Shown here one piece after another: positions 1 through 7,098 of a DNA stretch of 10,876 bases (position 1 is the stretch's first letter; the number at the start of each line of letters is the position of its first letter). This DNA is from Chitinophagaceae bacterium (GTDB lineage: Bacteria > Bacteroidota > Bacteroidia > Chitinophagales > Chitinophagaceae), in assembly GCA_947461495.1 (NCBI GenBank), contig CANHLV010000032.1, positions 1 to 10,876 of the forward strand. Direction: 5' to 3'. Position numbers and translations under genes: made by a program. The notes under the pieces are model-generated. The model had not been told where the DNA came from, did no database searches, and saw only the letters and a list, made by a program, of their open reading frames with translations.

Positions 1-1141
1 TAACTTTATTTACTACTAATTCATACCGCTCATTTAATTGTTCAATTTCTCTTTTGGCTTTAATTTCTGTGGTAATATCACGTTGAATTGAAATGAAATT
101 GGTATGCCTTCCTGAATCATCAAAAATGGGATTAATTTCTATTTGATTATAATAGAGTACCCCTGCTTTAGTATAATTTGTGATGATTGCTTCAACAAAT
201 TCCTTGTTTTTTAATTTTTCGCTGATTAATATTGATGCTTGATCTGAGTTGTCATTTCTAATTAAAAAATCTTTCGGTCGTTTACCAATAATTTCCTGCA
301 AATGCCATCCGGTTATTTCTTCAAAAGCATGATTAACCCATTCTATTTGCCCCCAAGCATCTGTGATTATTACTCCGTTTTTTGTTTGAGTTGCTATTAA
401 TGATAATTTTTGCAGTTCAATATCCGCTTTCCTAATTTGTTCTAATTGTTCAGAAATTAGTTTTCTTTTTTGTGAGTTTGATTCCAGCAGTTTTGATAAC
501 TCGGTATTTTTTTCTTCCAGCAAATTTGTTGTGCTCAGCAAATTGGATTGTAATTTATTGCTTACGATTATAAGAAAGACCACTTCAAAAACAGTTGCAA
601 AAGCAGCTCCTGTAAAATTCTGGATTCTCTCTGCAGTAAGCTTTGATTCACTCATCTCCAGCCTTAACCCAATATTATAATTAGTACTTAACAAAAATAT
701 AAGTAAACAAAATGAAAATAGGGTAAGGTATAATGCATATTTAAATTCATTGCCCTGGAGCGTAATAAGTGCGCCTGCAATAACAGGAATGAAAAATGCT
801 AAAATACCTGTTTGTGGACCACTGATTAATGATAAAACAGAAAGCATTATCATAATAAGAATCACAGCAAATATTTTAGATAGAATGGTTTTGTTTTTTT
901 TGAAAAGAAAAAAATAAAACAAAACTATAACGGGCGCAGGGACTATGGTTACAATAGCTTCTTTTGGACTATCAAATATTAGGTTTGCACTGGTAAATAA
1001 TAAAGAGAAAACGAAAACCATAATGAGCATAAATACATGTAGCTGATCTCCTTTTGCTTTTAACAACATTTGTTGAGGAGGTTTGTTCCCGTATGAATCA
1101 GAATTATTTTGATTCCAGATATCACTGATTTTTATCCCCAT
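1..1141 (-). CDS. Membrane-anchored PAS-domain sensor protein, probably a histidine kinase (C-terminus beyond window)
   Basis: The frame is open from an ATG at 1141 to the left edge (380 codons visible), with an in-frame stop 18 bases upstream of the start. After a polar N-terminus there are about six hydrophobic segments (near residues 36-54, 61-82, 87-105, 112-128, 134-152 and 178-194). A charged, coiled-coil-like linker follows (about 196-247). Residues 248-363 read as a PAS/PAC domain: NGVIITD, then IEWVNHAFEEITGW, then the PAC-type end FISIQRDIT. A second helix and what looks like the start of another PAS domain (ERYELVVNK) run to the edge. This architecture is usual for hybrid or orthodox sensor histidine kinases in Bacteroidota, but the kinase domain itself is not in view, so the output is inferred; a diguanylate cyclase or another output is possible. 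The membrane block suggests inner-membrane sensing. No partner response regulator is visible nearby. No clear Shine-Dalgarno site precedes the start. Confidence 0.85.
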   Translation of the reverse strand, partial: MGIKISDIWNQNNSDSYGNKPPQQMLLKAKGDQLHVFMLIMVFVFSLLFTSANLIFDSPKEAIVTIVPAPVIVLFYFFLFKKNKTILSKIFAVILIMIMLSVLSLISGPQTGILAFFIPVIAGALITLQGNEFKYALYLTLFSFCLLIFLLSTNYNIGLRLEMSESKLTAERIQNFTGAAFATVFEVVFLIIVSNKLQSNLLSTTNLLEEKNTELSKLLESNSQKRKLISEQLEQIRKADIELQKLSLIATQTKNGVIITDAWGQIEWVNHAFEEITGWHLQEIIGKRPKDFLIRNDNSDQASILISEKLKNKEFVEAIITNYTKAGVLYYNQIEINPIFDDSGRHTNFISIQRDITTEIKAKREIEQLNERYELVVNKV

Positions 1142-1558
1142 TGAAGTCCGTTTATATTAATTAAATACAAACAAATAAAAAATTGAAGTATGTAGATAAA
1201 GTTAAGGTAGAATATACATATTAAGATAATTCTGAAGGATAAAATAAAGGTTATCAATCAATAAATTTCCTAGACAAATAACTAAGACAGAAACATAAAT
1301 TCCAATTATTATTTTATTTAGTCGGAAATCAAGATTTTTTTGCCGGCTTCATTTGTTGTCCATTTCTTATTTTTTTCAAATTACTACTATGGTGTTTTAT
1401 AATGAAATCTAACTCCCATATCTCTTAAATAAATTTCGACTATCCAACTTAAACATAACAGATTTTTAGAAATAGACTTTAGATCCCGGGGTTAGATTGG
1501 GAGTTATTTATTACCCTTTAGCTAATTATTTATCAAACACTCCAAATCTTCCCAAAAG
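1142..1558. other. Intergenic stretch without a recognisable gene
   Basis: This is AT-rich non-coding DNA between the sensor gene start and the first dispersed repeat. I find no convincing ORF, RNA gene or terminator here. The only structure is a widely spaced 8-bp inverted pair, AACTCCCA (1411-1418) and TGGGAGTT (1498-1505), too short and too far apart to interpret. The promoter of the sensor gene should lie in the right-to-left direction just after 1142, but no clear TAnnTTTG element was recognised. Confidence 0.5.
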
Positions 1559-1626
1559 TTCGAACTCAAACCGGGAAGGACTACTAGAAATGTAAAATAA
1601 AGAATAATGAACAGAGAAATGTAAAA
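1559..1626 (+). repeat. Dispersed repeat, copy A (upstream of ATPase gene)
   Basis: This is a diverged copy of the element seen best at 3086-3148. Shared blocks are CGAACTCAAACC, then AGGA, ACTAGAAATGTAAAAT, and a tail with ACAGAG followed by AATGTAA. The sequence after it (to about 1710) also matches the stretch that follows copy C: a CTTTTT/AAAA block, TGTTACA or TGTAACA, then TTGAG and CTCAA. The repeating unit is therefore longer than the core and about 160 bp long, measured from the CGAACTC of copy A to that of copy B. Confidence 0.75.
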
Positions 1627-1718
1627 GTGGTTTTCAACGGTTTGCTTTTTAAAATATCTGTTACATTATTCTTTTTGAGGTGAAGAAGATGATCAACTCA
1701 ATTTCTATTGCCAAAATC

Positions 1719-1746
1719 TTCGAACTCAGGCCCGTTAGGACTACTT
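1719..1746 (+). repeat. Dispersed repeat, copy B (truncated)
   Basis: The segment matches only the first part of the core: TTCGAACTCA, CCCGTTAGGA and CTACT. It then diverges, and the ATGTAAAAT half is missing. It lies exactly 160 bases after copy A, in the same orientation, and is followed by a separate hairpin at 1760-1802. Confidence 0.65.
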
Positions 1747-1759
1747 GTTATTTTGAAAG

Positions 1760-1802
1760 ATAATAATGGTCATAGCTAATAATATTTAGCTACCATTATT
1801 AT
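1760..1802. other. Strong hairpin (inverted repeat) upstream of ATPase gene
   Basis: The left arm is ATAATAATGGT (1760-1770) plus AGCTAA (1774-1779), and the right arm is TTAGCTACCATTATTAT (1786-1802). They pair over 17 base pairs with one 3-base bulge (CAT) and a 6-base loop. A short T-containing stretch follows, but no coding gene precedes it on the plus strand, so it is not an obvious gene terminator. It could end a transcript entering from the repeat units or be the end of an old mobile element; this is inference. Confidence 0.6.
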
Positions 1803-1861
1803 CTCTTTTACATCTTGCCTCAATAGCTCCATTTTTGTAAAAAATGTAAATTATGGATTTT

Positions 1862-1897
1862 GATTCCATTTATGTATATTTATACAAAAATGGAATC
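1862..1897. promoter_or_regulatory. 36-bp near-perfect palindrome covering the ATPase start
   Basis: Arms of 17 bases (1862-1878 and 1881-1897) pair at 16 positions around a 2-base centre; the only mismatch is the eleventh base. The palindrome contains two in-frame ATG codons (1872 and 1890) and ends just before a third (1899). As DNA it could be an operator for a dimeric repressor. As RNA it would fold the start region into a hairpin. An upstream copy of part of the left arm, CCATTTTTGTA at 1829-1839, is exactly complementary to 1883-1893, so a competing pairing is also possible. The structure is seen directly; its function is inferred. Confidence 0.6.
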
Positions 1898-3056
1898 TAT
1901 GGTTTCTCGAGTCATATTTGATGAGGCTAAATTGGCACTAAAGCAATTTCGAGCACTCTGTATTACCGGTCCGAGGCAAAGTGGGAAAACCACGCTGAGC
2001 AAAGCTCTTTTCAAAGGAAAGCCTTATGTAAATTTTGAAGATCCTGTTGTTCAGGATTTGTTTCAAAAAGATCCCCATACTTTCTTAAATAAATATAATT
2101 CTGGAGCTATATTTGATGAAGTTCAGCGGGTGCCTGAACTTTTCAGACACTTACAAGTTTTGATGGATAAGAATACTTCCAGGGGTCAATTCATTCTTAC
2201 AGGCTCTAATAACTTTCTTTTACAAGAACAAGTTTCCCAATCTCTTGCTGGACGGGCAGGATATCTGACCTTATTGCCATTTAGTTATCAGGAGCTAAAG
2301 GATGCAAAATTCCCTGTGGGAGATATACTTTCCAATATGTTGACAGGTGGCTATCCGGAAATATGGTCTGAAAATTTACTTTCACAAAAATGGCTAAATA
2401 GTTATATACAAACCTATATCCAAAGGGATGTCAGGCAATTGAAGAACATTTCCAATTTGGCATTATTTAGTCGTTTCGTTTTTCTCTGTGCTAACTATGC
2501 CGGACAAATTCTTAATCGCGATGAATTATCCAAACAGGTGGGTGTTGATACTAAAACCATTCAATCATGGTTGGGGTTATTGGAGAATAGTTATATTCTA
2601 TTTCAATTGCAGCCTTGGTATAATAATCTAAATAAAAGGATTGTAAAAAGTCCGAAAATATATTTCTATGATACCGGTTTACTTTGCACCCTACTCAATA
2701 TTTCCTCCAAATCAGGTTTAAAAAATCACCCAATGGCAGGTGCCATATTTGAAAACTGGTGTATTTCAGAAATAAAAAAGAACAAATGCAATCAAGGCGA
2801 AAGCAATGGAATTTTCTATTTCCGGGATAATCTGGGAAATGAAATCGACCTTATTATAGAAAAAGAAACAGGTCCTTTAGCAGTAGAAATCAAATCAGCA
2901 ACTAAACCCGACCGCAGTCATTTAAAAGGACTCAAGTACTGGAAAAAGTATCAACCCAATTCAAACGGTCTATTAGTTTATCAGGGCAAAAATGCTCCTA
3001 CAGAAGAAGTTAATATTCAATTCATGTCATGGGAAGAGCTGGATTCCATCCGATAA
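1890..3056 (+). CDS. AAA ATPase of the AAA_14 / DUF4143 family
   Basis: The product is a 388-residue protein of normal family length. In this numbering the N-terminal ATPase has Walker A GPRQSGKT (27-34), Walker B AIFDEVQRVPE (73-83), a sensor-1-like LTGSNN (103-108) and a GRAG arginine stretch (121-124). A winged-helix-like segment follows (about 207-240, ELSKQVGVDTKTIQSWL). The C-terminal DUF4143 domain ends in a PD-(D/E)XK-like pattern, with EID (318-320) and AVEIKSA (331-337). The biochemical role of this family is not established; members are abundant in Bacteroidota and archaea and often stand alone, as here. The frame extends back to a TTG at 1860 and ATGs at 1872, 1890 and 1899. The last two fit the usual short N-terminus before the P-loop, and I chose 1890, but 1899 is nearly as good. 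A palindrome covers the start region. Repeats of one family flank the gene on both sides. No terminator was seen directly after it. Confidence 0.9.
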   Translation: MESMVSRVIFDEAKLALKQFRALCITGPRQSGKTTLSKALFKGKPYVNFEDPVVQDLFQKDPHTFLNKYNSGAIFDEVQRVPELFRHLQVLMDKNTSRGQFILTGSNNFLLQEQVSQSLAGRAGYLTLLPFSYQELKDAKFPVGDILSNMLTGGYPEIWSENLLSQKWLNSYIQTYIQRDVRQLKNISNLALFSRFVFLCANYAGQILNRDELSKQVGVDTKTIQSWLGLLENSYILFQLQPWYNNLNKRIVKSPKIYFYDTGLLCTLLNISSKSGLKNHPMAGAIFENWCISEIKKNKCNQGESNGIFYFRDNLGNEIDLIIEKETGPLAVEIKSATKPDRSHLKGLKYWKKYQPNSNGLLVYQGKNAPTEEVNIQFMSWEELDSIR

Positions 3057-3085
3057 TAAAGATCAAATCCTCTTTCAAGCTTTTC

Positions 3086-3148
3086 GAACTCAAACCCGTT
3101 AGGAACACTAGAAATGTAAAATATTAAATATTAAACAGAGGAATGTAA
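3086..3148 (+). repeat. Dispersed repeat, copy C (63 bp identical to copy D)
   Basis: It starts about 30 bases after the ATPase stop codon. The 63 bases are identical to 3353-3415. Recognisable blocks are GAACTCAAACCCGTTAGGA, ACACTAGAAATGTAAAAT and ACAGAGGAATGTAA. The distance to copy D (267 bases) exceeds the A-to-B distance by 107 bases. That is about the length of the extra block 3149-3253, which holds structured element 1, suggesting a 160-bp unit interrupted by an insertion. Confidence 0.85.
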
Positions 3149-3186
3149 TACCAATTTTAATTACATTTTAGTCCACTATTTTCTTG

Positions 3187-3253
3187 TATAATGCCGACTT
3201 GATAGCTGTTTGGGACAATTTCATTGGACCATTACAGATATCCTGTCGGCATA
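3187..3253. repeat. Structured intergenic element, copy 1
   Basis: Perfect 8-bp outer arms ATGCCGAC (3191-3198) and GTCGGCAT (3245-3252) enclose CTGT/ACAG arms, set 7 bases inside on both sides. The centre carries CAAT-TTC-ATTG flanked by GG and CC. The inner 31 bases (3213-3243) recur at 3539-3569 with one difference. Nested stems and the second copy argue that this is a genuine element, possibly a small non-autonomous palindromic repeat. No family is recognised. Confidence 0.65.
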
Positions 3254-3352
3254 AAACTGTTTTTTAATTGTTAGCTTTTTTAAAACAATTGTAACAGTAT
3301 TCATTTTGAGTGAAATGATATTATCATCTCAATAACATATTCAAAATTCTTG

Positions 3353-3415
3353 GAACTCAAACCCGTTAGGAACACTAGAAATGTAAAATATTAAATATTA
3401 AACAGAGGAATGTAA
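3353..3415 (+). repeat. Dispersed repeat, copy D (63 bp identical to copy C)
   Basis: The 63 bases are identical to 3086-3148 and in the same orientation, although flanking sequences differ. It is preceded by an imperfect hairpin, TTGAG (3306-3310) with CTCAA (3328-3332), whose counterpart occurs before copy B. The perfect identity of C and D, against clear divergence of A and B, implies a recent duplication or conversion between C and D. Confidence 0.85.
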
Positions 3416-3492
3416 AACTGTTTTTCAATTGCTTCTAAATTTTAATTAAAATTGGTATAAAAATTGTTTTGCAAAAGCCCGAAATTCCCTAG

Positions 3493-3580
3493 TATAATGC
3501 CGACCTGTGCCGATACCTCGGTATGTGATAAATGTTAAGGACAATTTCATTGGACCATTACACATATCCAATCGGTATTA
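3493..3580. repeat. Structured intergenic element, copy 2
   Basis: It begins with the same TATAATGCCGAC as copy 1 and shares its central 31-base block (3539-3569, one difference). Its right arm has decayed to ATCGGTAT, so the outer stem is imperfect. An additional small hairpin ATACC-TC-GGTAT lies near 3514-3525 and makes this copy longer than copy 1. It lies between copy D and the terminator of the beta-helix gene. Confidence 0.6.
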
Positions 3581-3618
3581 CATCATTCACATTGAGATTA
3601 CCTCAATACTTGAAATAT

Positions 3619-3645
3619 AAAAAAAGCCCACGATTTTCGTGGGCT
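3619..3645 (-). terminator. Rho-independent terminator of the beta-helix gene
   Basis: A perfect 9-bp stem AGCCCACGA (3625-3633) with TCGTGGGCT (3637-3645) encloses a 3-base loop. Read on the minus strand it is followed by a run of seven Ts. It lies 23 bases beyond the stop codon of the minus-strand gene ending at 3668, which is the classic position for an intrinsic terminator. Confidence 0.93.
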
Positions 3646-3667
3646 GAAAATAATTAGAAAAATAATT

Positions 3668-6600
3668 TTAATTACAAACAATAAATACTTCTGAAACATC
3701 ACTGGCTCTTGAGCAACTATTTTCATTGCTAACTACACAATAAAAATAAGCTGTATAAGAAGTTGAAGTTGGTGGCGTATACGAATTGCTGGTAGCACCG
3801 GCAATCAATACACCTCCTGAATTACTTGCAGTGGTATTGCTGTACCATTGATATGTTAAAGCGGAATTTGCTGCCACTGTAATGGTATAAGGCTCTGCAG
3901 GCAAGTTCAAGGCAACTTTTCTTCCTACTTTGGTTGCTTGGTTTGTAATTACAGGATATACTACTGTTCCTGAAGTTATCTCAATACTAGTTGTAGCTGT
4001 AATGCTATTGGCATCTGTAACTACAACAGTATAAGTGCCCGATGCAAGATTAGATAAGTCTTGTGTAGAAGCACTGTAACTTACATCACCGGATTTAGTC
4101 CAAGCATATGAAAATGGCGATGTGCCACCTGATACAGTTAGGTCAATCGAACCCGTAGTTGCGCCACTGCAGATAACATTTACATGTGATTCAGTTAATG
4201 ATAGCGGTGCTCCTGCACAAGCGCCTGAAACAGGCTGAAAACCTGCAGTTGATCCATCCGAATCTGTTCCAGAATTTAACCATGGTGTATAATCTAATGT
4301 ACCAGAGTTCTGAAATTTAGCAGCAATGGCAGTTTGTGATGTGCTGCCCCACCAGTTGCAATCTGCATTGATGATACCATTACTGGTAATTAATCCTCCA
4401 TTGGTTAAACCATTGTTATCAAATTTATTTTCAGTCGCATTAACAGTAGGTTGCAAAGATTGAGCAGTAGGAATCGTAGCTGCACATAAAGCATAAGCAG
4501 GTACAGCACCGGTAGTTGAAGATGGATTTGTAATAAAGTTATTGTTCAAATTAAGCGTTGCTCCTTCTAAAGCAATAACACCATATCCAGCACTTGAACT
4601 ACCAACAAATGCATCATAACCATTATTGCTGATTGTATTTGCATTTATGCTTGCTGTTGCATGAGAGCCACGCAAGTTAATACCACGATTTTTGTTATTA
4701 GAAATCGTACAATTTGTTACGGTAATATTTTGTAGGTTCGATGATGCAGTTGAGAAATCTGAAAAATTCATTGCTGCGGCATCTGCTGTTGATTTATCTG
4801 TACCACTAATGTTTACTCCTGAGATATTTAATGTCATGGTAGCACTATTAGAACTTCCACCTGAAAAGCAATAGATACCGGCCTGTGGATTACCGCCAGT
4901 GAAACCACTCATTGTGATATTACTTATGTTTACATTTGAAGGTACAAAAGCATAAACTCCATTATAACCATTAATGGCTGCAATACCATTTGCACATCCT
5001 GTAATTGTTCCTCCGGATACAGATGAAGCAGTTGAACTGTTTACACTGTAGATATAATATCCATAAAAAGCACCACTGATATTGTTATTGCTGATTGTAG
5101 CTGCTGAAGTACCGCTCACTCCTGTAATAGAGATACCAACAGTAGGGTTAGAACCAGCCACCTGAGCCGAAAGGGTTACTGCATTGTTAGAAACAGCATA
5201 ACCTGTAGATGTACCACCGATACTAATACCCATTGCTGAAGCTGAAATAATATTGTTACTTACTGTGGCAGCCACATTTGTTGAACTTACTGCCGTTGCT
5301 CCCGAAATAGTAAATCCGTTTACAGAAGCACCTTCAGCTGTAATGTTGATGGCAGTACTACCGGAATTGCTGATTATTGACTCAGAAGAACGAGTGCCTG
5401 AAGCGGCAATGCCATAATTAGCGCCTCTTAAAATTACAGCTTTGTTTAAGCTGACTGCACCAGTAAATGTAGCTGCATCCACGTTTATCGCATCACCTGC
5501 TGCTGCTGCGTTTATACCACGTTGAATAGAACCGGATGTAGTAGTAACATATAAATTGTTAGCAACTACGCGAATCAAACCCAATCCTGCCGCATCAGTT
5601 GCATGATTAACCTGGTTTTCTATTGTATAACAATCTGCAAGAGAGGAGCGGTTCAATACAGCACCTGATGTATTGTTTTTAAAAATAGCAGAGGTAGCAT
5701 TTACATTACCTGTTGACCAAAGTGCCATTGTTTTTAAAGTAGTATTACCTATATTAAAGGTTCCGGTACCGGCATCTTGTATTACCATTTGGCCCCATGG
5801 TGCAGTACATCCACTTACATCAACATTATTCATGGAAACGTTACTTAAGTCGTTGTAATATTGAAAAGTTATAGCTCCTTTAGCTACTGTACCTGTTATG
5901 CTCACATTGCTTAAACTGATTGTTCCAGCAGGTTGGAATCCCAATCCTTGAGCAGTAAATGTAATCCCATATCCATTAGCACTATGGTTTGAAATTATGG
6001 TTACATTTGATAATGTTGCATTACCTTTAAAACCAAAAAAAGATAAGTCGTGCAAGCCGGCACTATTTGCATTTGAACTGCAGTTTCCTGAAAATGTGCA
6101 ATTTGAAAAATTAAAATCAGTACCGATAACATTTGAACCAAGTGGGTTAAAACTAAAAGCCTGCCAAGCATTTGAACTAATCGTACAACCACTTACTGTA
6201 AGACCTGTGAAAGAAGGACATTCAGAAGCAATTCTAAGTCCGTTGTTGTTATTGTTTGATAATGTTGAATTAGTTATTATCGCATCTGTTACAGAAGCGG
6301 TTCCGGCAAAACTGATTCCATAATTATTTGAAAGTGATGTTACATTATCAAAAGTAAAATATCCAGCAGCAATTGAGTTAGTGACACTAATACCACTTTC
6401 AGATGCTCCTGTTACTCGAATGTCTTTTATGATTAATCGATTTGTAGAATTACTGCCTGAGGAAGTAATTATAAATACAGAACCAGATGATGCAGTTGTA
6501 ACAATAGTTCCTGAAGTGGAACTACCGGCACCAGTAATTGTTAATCTTTTATTTACAGTCACATTTTCACTGTATGACCCTGCATCTATATAAATCAAAT

Positions 6601-6835
6601 CCCCATCTGCAGCTGCATTTATTGCATAACTGATAGTTACAAATGGAGCAGATGCTGTTCCGCTATTACTATTGCTTCCCACAGCAGAACAGAAAATATC
6701 TCCCGTGGAGTTGTTGTCATTTACATAATAAGTGGTTTGACTTATTGCTTTTCCGTTAATTAACGAACTGCAAATGACCATAAAAATGACAAGTAATTTT
6801 TGTCCGGTAAAATTTTTAAGATAACGTTGTTTCAT
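3668..6835 (-). CDS. Secreted right-handed beta-helix protein with SprB repeat and Ig-like C-terminus
   Basis: The product is a 1055-residue protein rich in Ser, Thr, Asn and Gly. Residues 1 to about 32 form a signal peptide (KLLVIFMVICSSLI core). Two tandem beta-helix blocks follow, each opening with a DUF1565-like strand-turn pattern: YYVNDNN through SAPFVTISYAINAAADGD (about 36-100) and NNLYVTTTSG through GINAAAAGDAINVDA (about 424-470). The many short N-x-ISNNxxxG-type coils fit pectate-lyase-like parallel beta-helices. The helix seems to end at CNWWGS (about 823) and DYTPWLNSGTD. Residues about 875-956 match a SprB-type repeat (GSIDLTVSGGTSPFSYAW, then LASGTYTVVVTDAN). Residues about 957-1055 look Ig-like (LTYQWYSNTT, YFYCVVSNENSC). 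The protein is presumably cell-surface or extracellular and may bind or degrade polysaccharide, but no catalytic residues could be assigned. It ends at VFIVCN with no recognisable type IX secretion C-terminal domain. A strong terminator follows. Divergent from a LuxR-type regulator. Confidence 0.9.
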   Translation of the reverse strand: MKQRYLKNFTGQKLLVIFMVICSSLINGKAISQTTYYVNDNNSTGDIFCSAVGSNSNSGTASAPFVTISYAINAAADGDLIYIDAGSYSENVTVNKRLTITGAGSSTSGTIVTTASSGSVFIITSSGSNSTNRLIIKDIRVTGASESGISVTNSIAAGYFTFDNVTSLSNNYGISFAGTASVTDAIITNSTLSNNNNNGLRIASECPSFTGLTVSGCTISSNAWQAFSFNPLGSNVIGTDFNFSNCTFSGNCSSNANSAGLHDLSFFGFKGNATLSNVTIISNHSANGYGITFTAQGLGFQPAGTISLSNVSITGTVAKGAITFQYYNDLSNVSMNNVDVSGCTAPWGQMVIQDAGTGTFNIGNTTLKTMALWSTGNVNATSAIFKNNTSGAVLNRSSLADCYTIENQVNHATDAAGLGLIRVVANNLYVTTTSGSIQRGINAAAAGDAINVDAATFTGAVSLNKAVILRGANYGIAASGTRSSESIISNSGSTAINITAEGASVNGFTISGATAVSSTNVAATVSNNIISASAMGISIGGTSTGYAVSNNAVTLSAQVAGSNPTVGISITGVSGTSAATISNNNISGAFYGYYIYSVNSSTASSVSGGTITGCANGIAAINGYNGVYAFVPSNVNISNITMSGFTGGNPQAGIYCFSGGSSNSATMTLNISGVNISGTDKSTADAAAMNFSDFSTASSNLQNITVTNCTISNNKNRGINLRGSHATASINANTISNNGYDAFVGSSSAGYGVIALEGATLNLNNNFITNPSSTTGAVPAYALCAATIPTAQSLQPTVNATENKFDNNGLTNGGLITSNGIINADCNWWGSTSQTAIAAKFQNSGTLDYTPWLNSGTDSDGSTAGFQPVSGACAGAPLSLTESHVNVICSGATTGSIDLTVSGGTSPFSYAWTKSGDVSYSASTQDLSNLASGTYTVVVTDANSITATTSIEITSGTVVYPVITNQATKVGRKVALNLPAEPYTITVAANSALTYQWYSNTTASNSGGVLIAGATSNSYTPPTSTSYTAYFYCVVSNENSCSRASDVSEVFIVCN

Positions 6836-7098
6836 ATTTGATTTTGTTTAAATTATTATTTATGTACTGGTAAATATTTAGTGTATATTTTTAATTATTA
6901 GTTTTTTAAAATAAAAAATAATTAATTAACATTCTTTTCACTGCAATTTACATACAACATATTTTTAAACAATTACCTAAAACAATTAAAAAAAGACGTA
7001 TTCAGTAAGTATAAATACTTAAAAAATAATATAATAAATTTTAATTTAAATAATTTAACATGTATTTCATAAATTGACTTTTTGGATGAAAATCAAGT
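6836..7098. promoter_or_regulatory. AT-rich divergent promoter region
   Basis: This 263-base region separates the divergently transcribed beta-helix and LuxR-type genes and must hold both promoters. It is markedly AT-rich, with long A and T runs. I could not identify an unambiguous TTTG/TAnnTTTG promoter pair for either gene. The only discrete structure is the palindrome at 7006-7021. Confidence 0.6.
7006..7021. promoter_or_regulatory. Palindrome, candidate operator between divergent genes
   Basis: TAAGTAT and ATACTTA form perfect 7-bp arms around a 2-base AA centre, 78 bases before the LuxR-type gene start. The size and symmetry suit a site for a dimeric LuxR-type HTH protein, and the regulator next door is the natural candidate. 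In DNA this AT-rich, chance palindromes are not rare. Confidence 0.35.

Larger units (their letters stand above)
3149..3457. mobile_element. Possible MITE-like segment with terminal inverted repeats (tentative)
   Basis: TACCAATTTTAATTA at 3149-3163 is the exact reverse complement of 3443-3457. Extending inwards to 23 bases keeps 21 matches. TAA lies just outside both ends, which could be a 3-base target duplication. The enclosed 309 bp encodes no protein and contains structured element 1 and copy D of the dispersed repeat. Against a mobile-element reading, the left end also forms a local hairpin (AATGTAAT 3142-3149 with ATTACATT 3160-3167), and the AT-rich composition makes chance pairing easier. 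Confidence 0.25.

Noticed and set aside
1411..1505. AACTCCCA / TGGGAGTT inverted pair
   Set aside because: The arms are only 8 bp, separated by 79 bases, with no second copy; this is compatible with chance.
1860..1889. TTG at 1860 or ATG at 1872 as start of the ATPase
   Set aside because: They would add residues inside the palindrome that family members normally lack before the P-loop. Starts at 1890 or 1899 fit better, although 1872 cannot be excluded.
1559..3580. CRISPR array or integron attC sites as explanation for the repeats
   Set aside because: The repeats are four irregularly spaced, unequal copies without uniform spacers or cas genes. No R'/R'' (GTTRRRY/RYYYAAC) pair or integrase was found.
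4692..6593. Several plus-strand open frames of 60-108 codons and one minus-strand frame at 6001-6192
   Set aside because: They overlap the beta-helix gene in other frames. Its repetitive Ser/Asn-rich codon pattern creates long chance open frames.
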